Positions 55,201 to 64,000 of a stretch of 64,000 nucleotides of DNA are shown piece by piece. The DNA comes from Phellopilus nigrolimitatus (Eukaryota > Basidiomycota > Agaricomycetes > Hymenochaetales > Hymenochaetaceae), in contig JAJOHG010000031.1 of assembly GCA_021029095.1 (NCBI GenBank), forward strand, positions 1-64,000, written 5' to 3'. Below the pieces are notes generated by a model. The model was not told where the DNA came from. It made no database searches and worked only from the letters and a program-made list of their open reading frames with translations. The translations under genes were made by a program, and so were the position numbers. Each line of letters starts with the position of its first letter. The first letter of the stretch is position 1.

Positions 55201-56590
55201 GCTCGATCGGTTCGAATATCCTGGCGAAGCTCATCGAGAGCAAGGCGGTAAAGCGGATATACGCGATGTCGCGCCCGTCTGCAGATAATGTGTCGGTGAA
55301 GGAGAGGCATTCCAAGGCTTTCAAGAGGGAAAGCTTGGATAGCAGGCTTTTGGAGGACGCGAGGGTGCGCTTCCTGGAGGGAGACGCGAGCCATCCCGAC
55401 TTTGCCATTGACCCGAAGCAATTTGTTGAGGTAATGCGTCTAGCTGTTGTTATCCGAAGGGAAACTAAGCTCATTAATCTCCAGATGCAAACTTCGGTGA
55501 CGCATATTATCCACAACGGTGAGCTATCTTTTACTCAAACCGGTCGTCACCGTGATACTCATGCTCCGTTGCAGCATGGAGAGTCGATTTCAACGTCGCG
55601 GTCACCTCCTTCGAACCGAATATCCGGAGCGTGCGCAATTTCGTCGACTTCGCTCTTGGTGGACACGGGGCAGCGCCAGCGCGCGTGCTCTTCATCAGCT
55701 CCGTCGGGGTGTTCAGTAGTCCGCATCTTCTCTCTGCCATATGCTTCGAGATTCTTACTTCACGTTTTTTCTTATAAGATTATGCCAAAGACGAGCGTGC
55801 ACTGGAGGAGCCGCTCGCGACGCCGGACACCGCGATCGGTGCGGGGTACACCGAGTCGAAGTGGGTGTCCGAGCATATCCTGCAGGTCGCGTCCGAGAAG
55901 ACGCCGCTGAGCGCGAGCGTGGTGCGCTGTGGGCAGATGTCCGGTGGACCGAGCGGCGCATGGAACACGCACGAGTGGTTCCCGAGCTTGGTCAAGTCGA
56001 GCATCGCACTTAGGAATGCTACCGGACGCCGACGGGGTGAGCACCTCTGCTGATCCGGTATACTTGCTCCCTTCCTCATTATAGTTGTTCGCTCGTCGCG
56101 TAGGACGTTTCGTGGCTCACTGCGCACGACGCGGGAGGAGCGATCGTCGACATGCTACACGCGCGCGACTTCATGCTGCACCTCGTGCACCCGCGACCAT
56201 GTCCCGTGGTCGACCATCATCACGTCGTTCGCGTCCGAGCTCGGCTTACCCCGCGCGCCGTACGCCGTGTGGCTCGCCGCTCTCGAGGCGGCCCACGCCG
56301 AACTGTACTCCGGCTCCGAGCCAAGCGCGAAGGTCGTCGCGGAGGCGCACGCGACGAACCCGGCGCTGCGGCTGCGCCCCTTCCTCCACGCGGCAGTAAC
56401 GCACATGGCGCGCGTGAAGACGGAGAACGTGGAGCCGCTGGGGATCACGCGGCTGCGCTGCGAGCGCGCGGAGGCGGCGTCGGCGACGCTGCGCGAGGCG
56501 CCGGAGATGGGGGCGGCGAACGTGAAGACGTGGGTGGAGAACTGGCGGGCGTCGAGGTTCATTGCGCTTGCGCTTTCTCCCCGAGCTTGA
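52274..56590 (+). pseudogene. Adenylate-forming reductase F, frameshifted in the reductase domain
   Basis: Starts MAPLAIPRTHG at 52274 and ends ALALSPRA at 56590, with the same exon plan and motifs as B and D. A-domain, carrier and first reductase exons are open, and intron 14 is retained (unlike D). Two single-base insertions follow: near 56012 (CACTTAGGAATG where B has CACTGGGAATG) and near 56200 (GACCATGTCCC where D has GACCTGTCCC). They disrupt the C-terminal third of the reductase domain. If these are assembly errors the gene is intact. Intron 12 has a GC donor (54515-54516). Exons 2-6 are almost identical to D. Confidence 0.82.
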
Positions 56591-57780
56591 AGCTGGTTAT
56601 GTTGGGGAGTGAGGTTGGGAATAAATAGCTGGGTGGTGATAGGCGTGCGATTGTTTTCTTTTTTTCTCCTTCTAACAAAAAAATTAGATTAGCTGTGGAA
56701 GAACTGCGAGTAGATCTCCTCGCGCGGGAGGCGTATGTGATTGATTCATTAGTTCAGAATTAATTCGCCATCACAACACGATGCAGCCATACACGCTAAC
56801 GCCCCTCCTGCAAAGGGTGCACAGGATGTGGAAAGAAATTAGGACAATAGATATGTTCAAAAATACCTTTTCTTTTTCGGATGTCTCCATGTCGATCAAC
56901 GCTTAAAAAGCTTCCGAACTACCTGCCCCCACAAGCATTTGATTCCACCACTGACGCAACACCGGAACGGCCCCCCCCCCCCCCCCCCTCAAAAAAAAAA
57001 TGCCGGACTCGACATACTTGTACCGAGCTGAGCTATAACATGAATTTATATGTGGGGTGCCCACATATTAGGGGGGGGGGGAGCGAAGCTTGTGTAACTA
57101 AGCTCTTTTATGCTCCAATAGGGCTCACCATGAATTCTCGAAACCGTGGTAGCGACCCGGACTGCAGATCCGTGGGAAACGGATTGTCGCGGGTCGAGAA
57201 TTTGTGACTTTTCAATACCCAAAGGTAGTTTACGGGTTTTCAAGGATAGAATAGCACCAGTATATTCATATTTATATTGTGTATGTACATAGCAGTGCCA
57301 TTGGTTGCCGCCATCAATCAACTATATGAAGGGGTTGATGTACGTCTTGTAGCGGCGGCAGCGCGCAATGACAGTGTCGGTGACGAGTGGGACCGGAGTA
57401 TCACCCTCCTTGAGCGAGCAGTACGGCATGAGGACAAGCCCAAGTTGAGCAGCGCGGAGGTCGTCGGAACCGCGTTGATCGTGCAGCGCTGGTAAGATGG
57501 GTCCACATTCACGTGCGGCGATGGTGAAATGCACGCATTCGACAGCAAGCACATCTCAGGAGGTGGTGCGTACAGCTCGCGCGGGTCAGGCGGGGCCATC
57601 AGCACGTTTGCGGTGTACAGGTTTGCGGTGTACAGCGCGTGTGGTTTCTGCCCGCCTGCGAGCTCCATCTGTGAGAACTAGCCTGACACCACGCCCATTT
57701 GCCGCTGGTATCCCGACTGCACGGGTGAGTGCACGGGTGCGTGATAGCTTTTTGGGAGGTACGAGGGAGCTTCGCTCCCA
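56591..57780. other. Arm-specific spacer between AAR F and the outer arm
   Basis: After the F 3' flank comes a dispersed repeat segment (56760-57060, with poly-C and poly-G runs), then a short frame at 57277-57495 (MCMYIAVPLVAAINQ...) of unknown meaning. It has no counterpart in the left arm, which instead carries two MITEs and the secreted-protein exon. Confidence 0.5.
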
Positions 57781-59777
57781 ATAATCTGATAATATAGCCA
57801 TTCTTCTCCGGCTTTATCAGCGCGATGCTCACCTAAGAACCAGTCATCGAACCAATCATCGTCTCCTCAGCGCTCCATTGCGTACTTCCAACCATAACAT
57901 GTAACCAAGAAATTTCAGCCCATTTTCCGCGTTGCCTTTTTTTGCCAAAGCTGTGCGCAAGGCCGACGGCTCGTACGCACGGGTGGTCTCCTCCGGTCAC
58001 AGTTGTTGCAGGCTGGCGAGGGCCGCCCGGGCAGAACCCGATTGATTGCTCGTTCTCATCTGGCGCGGCTCCGCCCATCCCGGAATCTCGAGGCCGAGTC
58101 CCGGCCCTGCACGTCGTGCGCCGCGTGCGCCGCCACCGTCCCTGCGACGCCCCCGCGGCGCGGCGCGCCACGCATCCCGCGCTCTGACGCATACGGCCTC
58201 GTACATATATTCGGGGCCGTGTTCTGCGCGCCTCCGGGGAGCCGTGCGGGGCTGGTACGTGCCCGCGCCCGCGGCCGTCTTTCGCCGATGCGGATATGCG
58301 GATATGTGCGTACACTGCGGAGCCGCGGTTGTCGTTAGCTGGCGTGCGTGCGGGTACGTACATGTGTGTCGTGCGTGTATTCATCTGCGAAGGCCGCGCC
58401 GTTGTCCTCTTGCTTGCAGAGCTCCGATGGCGACTTGGTGTTTTGCCGGGGCTCTGATGTTTTTCGTCCGAGTTGAGTCTTTGCGGCGCGATGTAGGGTG
58501 TAGGCGAATCTCTGTGAGGAACGATACGGAAGAATGTGTGCCGAACGTTGTTAACATAAGTTAGGGCAGAGGAACAAGACAGAGAGAAGAGATGAGAGGC
58601 TGCCTCTTGCATTTCGAGTCTTCGACGCTCGTCGGCGCTGGCTGCTCGGCTGTTCCGCGCGCGAGCGGCGAGGCTGCGGCGGGGGGCCCGGGGCGCCGTC
58701 CTTGCGGAGAGACGCGTTTGCTGCGCGACGCGAATGGCGCAGCGCATACACAGCGCATGTACGCATGGTGTCGCGCGTGAACGAAGTAGGCCGATTGTTC
58801 ACCCGTGGAAGCGCGTTTCGATATCCGCGCCTGTTTGGCACCTTAGCATGTGCCTTCGCGTGCAGGCCGAGCTCGGGGATAAGGCGCGGAACCAGAAATG
58901 ATGAGCCAGCCGCCTCCGCCGCCTCGGAGGGGACGACAAAATTTGCGGGAAGAGGTTCTGCGCGGAGTTGCCGGAGAGCAGGGCGTGCTAGGCGCCTTTC
59001 CTTCCGGCAGTGAGGGGGAAGGCCGGAGACGGCTATCACAAGCACCGTTCGCGCTCTGATAGAAGGAGAAATGCGACTTCATTCTGCTTGTGAACGAGAC
59101 GAGTGCAGCCCAGAACCAATGGCGGATGAATGAGTAAAAAATACTAGTAAAAGGCCTAGAAGATCCCGATGGACTTAATATATATCCTGACGAACGGGTG
59201 TAGAGTCGCGGTCTGGCGAGAATGTTGAGGAAGCTTCGCCCGGCCGGCGGGTGCCGCGCCATAAGCACTAAGCACTAAGCACATCCCGAGCCGTTCGTCG
59301 ATCGTGCGGATCCCCCGCATGACGTCATCGCGGCCGGCCATCTGTATCCGCACGATAATTGCATGTACGTACGTAGCGCAGTTCGGGGTCCCGGAACTAG
59401 CTTCCCCGGCTCCGAAAGCGGACGAAAGACGGGTCCAGAAAAGGGGACGCGGCGCCCTATCCCCGGATCCGCGGTGGCAGCTCGCTCTCGCGGCGGACAC
59501 GTTCCTGCCGATCGGGATCCACAATTGAGCCCATTAGATTGAGCCCATTTTATACTAAATTCTATCGCCGGCGGACGCGGAAAACACGGCCAACTGGCCC
59601 GGCCGGACGACGTGCGGTGCCGGGGCCGTGCCCATGTCCGTCGGCGGAGGGTAGACGCTGCCACGCTGCCACGCTGCCACGCTGCGCGAGACTACTTTAC
59701 GCCCAGCCATCAAGAGCGAGCCATTCCATCCGTCCCGTCCCCTCCCTCCTCCCTCCTCCCTCCTCCTCTCCCTCCCA

Positions 59778-59923
59778 ATGGCGGACATCGACCTCCCCCA
59801 GGCCGTCGCCCTCGCCGCCCTCATCTCCCGCTCCGTCCAGCAGCTCGTCGACGCCCACGCCGCCACCAAGCCCGCCGACACAGACGCAGACGCAGACGGA
59901 GACGCAGACGCAGACGCAGACGG

Positions 59924-59967
<44 letters not shown>

Positions 59968-62085
59968 CCGCAGCCGCGCGCGCACCCGTCCTGCAGATCG
60001 TCGCCGCCACCGCGCAGCTCGCCGCCCTCGTGCGCGCCCCCGAGCAGGCCGTCATGGAGGCCGCCACAGGCGTGCGTTCCTCCCCCCTCCCTCCTCTCCC
60101 CTCCTCTCCGCTTGTTCCACTCGTTTGCTCACCCCCCCTGTGGCGCACAGTACCACCTCTCCGCGGCGCTGCGTCTCGTCGTCGAGGCCAACATAGTCGA
60201 GATCATCCGCGCGCGCGGCGCGCCAGCGCTCCACGTCGACGAGCTCGGCCGCCTCGCCGCCGTCGACGCGTCCAAGCTCGGTGCGTGCCCCCTCGTATTT
60301 CAGCGGAAGCCACAGCGCGGGCTCGGCAACTTTCTTTTTTAATATATCAACAGCCCGCCTCCTGCGCCTCCTCGCCACGCACCATATCTTCCGCGAGGCC
60401 GCGCCGGACACCTTCGCGAACAACCGCCTCAGCATCGCCCTCGACTCCGGCGCCGCGCTCGAGGACATTCTTCCCGCCGCCGCCGCCGCCTCCCCCGAGC
60501 CCGGGGTCGAGGAGAAGGAGACGGGCGAGGACACAGCGCGCCTCCGGCGCTGGGAGAAGAAATACGGCGCGAGCGCGCCGGGCGCGGGGCTCGCCGCGCT
60601 CATCGGCGTAACGTACGCTTCCTCCACCTCCCCCCTCCCTCCCCCCACACTCACACTCACACTCACTCACCCGCACAGCACGGACGAGTCCATGCGGCAC
60701 GCAACCGCGCTGTCCGACACGCTGCTCTCGCCGCCCGCAGGCGGCGCCGCAGCCGCCACGCACCCGCTCGGCGCGCCCTTCAGCCGGGCGGTGCCCGGCG
60801 CGGCGACGCTCACGATGTTCGACTGGCTGAGCGCGCGCGGGCGCGCGCACCGCCTGCTGCGCTTCGGCTGCGCGATGCAGGGCATGGGCGCGCTCACGCC
60901 CGCGGGCGCGATCCTCGCGGGCTTCGACTGGCGCGCGCTGCCCCCCGGCGCGCACGTCGTGGACGTCGGCGGCGGCGTCGGCGCGGCGTCCCTCCCGATC
61001 GTGCGTGCGAACCCGGGCATTAGGCTGGAGGTGCAGGATACGGAGAAGGTGGTTGAGGTTGCGCCGAAGGTGCGTTCGGCTCCGCGTCTCGATTGGACGA
61101 TGTGCGAGCGGCTTAATGGCGCGCGCGCGCCTTTTATCTTTTTCTCTCTAGTTCTGGGAGAGCCATTTCCCCGAGGCGCTCCGCGACGGGCGCGTGTCCT
61201 TCCAAAGTGCGTTTTCCCCCCGCCGCCGACGCCCGGCCCCGTCTCACCTCTTAAATGAATAAAAAAACCATTCCCTGGAAACAGAACAGAGCTTCTTCGA
61301 CGCACAGCCCGCGCGCGCCGCGCCGCCCGCGGTCTTCCTGCTGCGCATGATCATGCACAACTGGCCGGACAAGGAGTGCGCGGCGATCCTGCGGCACGTG
61401 CGCGCGGCGGCCGCCCCGCCGGACGCGCAAGGCGCCGCCGCCGGCGCGACGCTTGTTGTTGTGGATAGTATTTTGATGTATGCGTGTCGCGGGGACGGGG
61501 GCGCGGGCGCGGACGAGGAGAAGGGCGAGGGCGAGGGCGAGGGCGAGGGCGAGGGCGCGGCGCGCCCGCCGGAGCCCCTCCTCGCGAACTGGGGCACGGC
61601 GAACGGGCTCGCGTACAAGCTCGACATCCAGGTGCGTCTCTGTCCCCCGTCCTTGCGGAGGATAACGAGATTAACGGATTAACGAACAGATGCTGAACAA
61701 CCACAACGCGGGCGAGCGCACGCTCGCGGAGTTCGCGCGGCTGCTCGCGCGCACGGGCTGGCGCGTGGTGCGCGTGCACGCGGCGAGCGAGAGCTGGATG
61801 CCGCAGATCGTCGCGGTGCCTGCGCCCGTGCCCGTGCCCGTGCCGTCTTCTTCGCCGGCGCCCGTCGCGGCGCCGGAGCTTGTTGCGCAGCCCGAGCGCG
61901 CGGAGGGGGCGGCTGGCGCGGAGGAGGACGCTAAGAAGAAGGCGGAGGAGGACAAGAAGAAGGCGGAGGAGGATAAGAAAAAGGCGGAGGAGAAGGCGGA
62001 GGAGAAGGAGAAGGAGAAGGCGGGGAAGAAGGGCCGGCGGCGCAGCCTGTGGTCGCGGACGGTGGGGCAGTGGGCCAGCCGCTAG
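59778..62085 (+). CDS. SAM-dependent O-methyltransferase 2 (COMT type) with charged C-terminal tail
   Basis: Seven exons keep frame to 623 aa: 59778-60071, 60151-60280, 60354-60612, 60679-61069, 61152-61206, 61285-61631 and 61690-62085. SAM motif DVGGGVG is at about residues 323-329 and the catalytic His of MIMHNWPD near 401. The fold ends near residue 535 and is followed by about 88 residues of Pro/Ala linker, KKAEED-type repeats and a basic end (KKGRRRSLWSRTVGQWASR). Compared with OMT 1 it has a longer Asp-Ala tract near residues 33-68 (GACGCA hexamer repeats at 59878-59966), a longer Glu-Gly run before AARPPEP and one more Lys/Glu unit. Catalytic parts are otherwise nearly the same, so both copies are probably active. 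Confidence 0.92.
59878..59966 (+). repeat. In-frame GACGCA hexamer repeat in OMT 2
   Basis: Encodes alternating Asp and Ala with occasional Gly. OMT 1 has only a few units at the same place; the difference is about 23 codons. Confidence 0.88.
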
Positions 62086-63721
62086 CCGGCGCCTCTGATT
62101 CGCGTACTGACTCTGCTTCGCATGCTGACTCTGACTCTGACTCTGATTGTGGTTCGCGTTACTGCTCTGCCCCTGCTCTGCTCTGCCCTGCCCTCTGCTT
62201 TGTTTGTTGTATGGTTTCCCTTTTTTTCTCTTTCTCTTTCTTTTCTTGTCATTTTTGTTTTTCGTCTTTCCTTTCCTTTTCTTTTCTCGACCGAGACTCG
62301 ACACTCGACTTGATCGCGACTCGAGTTGCGTGCTGTTGTATGTATCGTACATGTATCTACGCTGTTGTTGTCGTGTGTAACACGCTGTTGGCGCTGCGGG
62401 GCGGGCTGGTGGAGACGCGACGGCTGTCGTCCGCCGAAGCTTTCTATTTTCTATTCGGCGGGAACCATAAAACCATAATGAAATTTTTGGGGGCGGCTTG
62501 GTGGGTCCACCCACTGCCGCGCGACTGACTGCAAGGCTCGGCGAGAATGCGCAGCCCGTACGTACATGTACGTATGTGCCGCTCCGGAGGCGCGCCGCGC
62601 ACGGCTCGTTTGAAATGGCGGACACGCACGCGCCGGGACGCAACTCGCATCCTCCACCCTGCACACCGCGTTCCAGCCGACACCGACACCGCCGCTGCTT
62701 CGCTCCAGCGCCCGCCCGCCCGCCCCCCGCCCCCCGCCAAGCGTCCTCTGCCCCGCGCGTTTCCAAACGTAAAATATATGATCTGAACACACGAAGATAA
62801 GGATGAGAGGGGGAGGGAAAGTGGATTGGGTTTTTTTTTTACATAATTTGGATCTCTCTTTCGAATCGTCCCGCGCGCCCTCTTGCAGCTTGCAGTCGAA
62901 TTAGCGTCATATTGAATAAATCACCTTCCCGCGAGCCCGCGATGCAGATCACATGTGTCTCCTCTTCCTCTTCAAAGCTTCAGGTCCTGAGCGGGGTGAG
63001 GATCGCCCGGCGGTGATGGACGGTGAGCCTAGGCAGGGCGATTACTGAGTACTGACGCGAACATTAATCATTAATATTGGCAGGCCCCGCGTTCTCGTGT
63101 GCGGTATCCTCGCGTGCTCGTGCTGCAGTGGAGGTGGGACGCAGGGTGTCGACTGTCGATTGATCATGGTTGACCCCCTCCGTTTGGAAGCGCGACAGCG
63201 ACGCTCGAGTTGCAGCTGCGGGAGATCGGGATGGGCAACGGGAGCCTGCGTTGTTGGTCGTCAGAGCCCGGTCGCGGTTGCGCTTGCGAAACCGCATGCG
63301 GGTGTGATCCGTGTCGTCGTTGCCAAACGGTACCGCAAGCGCGTATAGGATAACGCCAGATTGTGATCGTCGACAACATCATATTTTGTTGGCAAGCATG
63401 AGCACTCTGTGGGACGCTAGGCATCCTTTTTATGCAAGTTTTTTGGTTTGGATGTGCTTTGTTTTGTTGATTGCGTCGTCCAGAGTGAAGAGTTTGAAAT
63501 ACGGTATCTCACAGGTCAGGCCTGCACTTGGGCAGATTGAGATTTCGAATCGCGGTTCTGGGTGGGTCGCTATCGGAGATTTTCTAAACTTATTACTCGC
63601 GATCAACGATCTCAGATTTGGCAAGGCGGGGTTTCGCAACCGATCAGACTCTGAGCTATCCCGCTCGGATATACATCTGGGCTACTGGGGCCGTCCCCGC
63701 AGATGTACATGTGAAAAAGCC
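62086..63721. other. Intergenic region between OMT 2 and DUF6533 copy 2
   Basis: Mirror of 31473-33135. No gene recognised. Confidence 0.5.
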
Positions 63722-64000
63722 ATGTCGTCGTCGTCGTCTCTGCCTCCGAGCCCGCAGGAAATGCAGGAAATCTTGTCTACTGTCCATGACGTGTACATAG
63801 CCAGAGTGAGTCGGTCGTCTCCCCTGTCTAAGTCGCAGCATCGAGCCTGACGTCTTCGTCCTTTCAGTATACGCAAGGTACTGATCCAACGCTTACATTA
63901 AGACATGCATAAGCTGATTTTTTTTCATAGTAGCGACGCTTGCGTGCCTGGTGAGCTTTTGTCTGCGCTCGCTCGACGTAACTCTGCCTGACTTGGTGTA
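63722..64000 (+). CDS. DUF6533-type membrane protein, copy 2 (cut by window end)
   Basis: Exon 1, 63722-63805, encodes MSSSSSLPPSPQEMQ... to VYIAR. The 10-nt exon is at 63868-63877 (TATACGCAAG) and the 20-nt exon at 63931-63950; the next exon lies beyond the window. The exon structure is the same as in copy 1, with one Val-to-Ile change in exon 1. Confidence 0.65.

Larger units (their letters stand above)
52090..56760. repeat. Right inner arm of the large palindrome (AAR F and flanks)
   Basis: Inverted counterpart of 39300-44200. The promoter side matches the B and D promoters (ACAACCGCCTGCATCTC, CCATTCATGACCGG segments). Confidence 0.85.
57781..64000. repeat. Right outer arm of the large palindrome
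   Basis: Inverted counterpart of 31195-37355. It runs off the end of the window within the DUF6533 gene, so its full length is not visible. Confidence 0.9.

Noticed and set aside
57833..58747. Long minus-strand frame of 304 codons in the right outer arm (and its 212-codon partner at 36386-37024)
   Set aside because: The two arms give different frames and lengths, the protein is Arg/Ala/Ser low complexity, and there are no domains. It looks like a composition effect in GC-rich DNA.
61351..62790. 479-codon frame antisense to OMT 2
   Set aside because: It is the shadow of the GC-rich OMT exon and of a pyrimidine tract (Arg/Leu/Lys runs); the sense strand has the spliced, motif-bearing OMT.

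Overview
The window comes from a filamentous basidiomycete, most likely an Agaricomycete. Genes are cut by many short GT-AG introns (about 45-80 nt), start codons have TATA boxes close upstream, and the families present (multi-intron adenylate-forming reductases, a DUF6533 membrane protein, a flavin halogenase, COMT-type methyltransferases) are typical of mushroom-forming fungi. There are no bacterial-type operons, rRNA genes, CRISPR arrays or convincing tRNAs.

Layout. 0-7 kb: one intact flavin-dependent halogenase (minus strand, 1418-3454) inside an inverted repeat. The right arm of that repeat carries an internally deleted halogenase remnant, and each arm has a different MITE insertion. 7-12 kb: an acidic protein of unknown function and an NAD(P)-dependent reductase of the extended SDR family. 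13-29 kb: three apparently intact adenylation-thiolation-reductase genes (AAR A plus; B and C minus). 30-37 kb: a DUF6533 membrane-protein gene and an O-methyltransferase (both minus). 37-39.5 kb: MITEs and a secreted-protein exon fragment. 39.5-56.6 kb: three more AARs, D and E (minus) and F (plus), each with single-base insertions that break the frame. 59.7-64 kb: a second O-methyltransferase and a second DUF6533 gene in inverted orientation.

The right half is a large imperfect palindrome centred near 47.6 kb. DUF6533-OMT-AAR D on the left mirrors AAR F-OMT-DUF6533 on the right, with AAR E in the centre. Independently, the B-C gene pair and its spacer reappear as the D-E pair. The six AARs form two subfamilies in their A-domain exons (A, C, E versus B, D, F), but several copies switch affiliation along their length, as expected from gene conversion.

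Pathway inference: AARs activate a carboxylic acid, load it on the carrier Ser and release it as an aldehyde. Together with a halogenase, methyltransferases and an aldehyde- or ketone-type SDR, this fits a pathway to halogenated, O-methylated aromatic aldehydes or alcohols. The substrate cannot be read from the sequence, and the genes may not all act together. Exon boundaries for the halogenase, SDR, AAR A and OMT 2 were worked out by hand and keep frame throughout; the other copies were modelled by homology to these.
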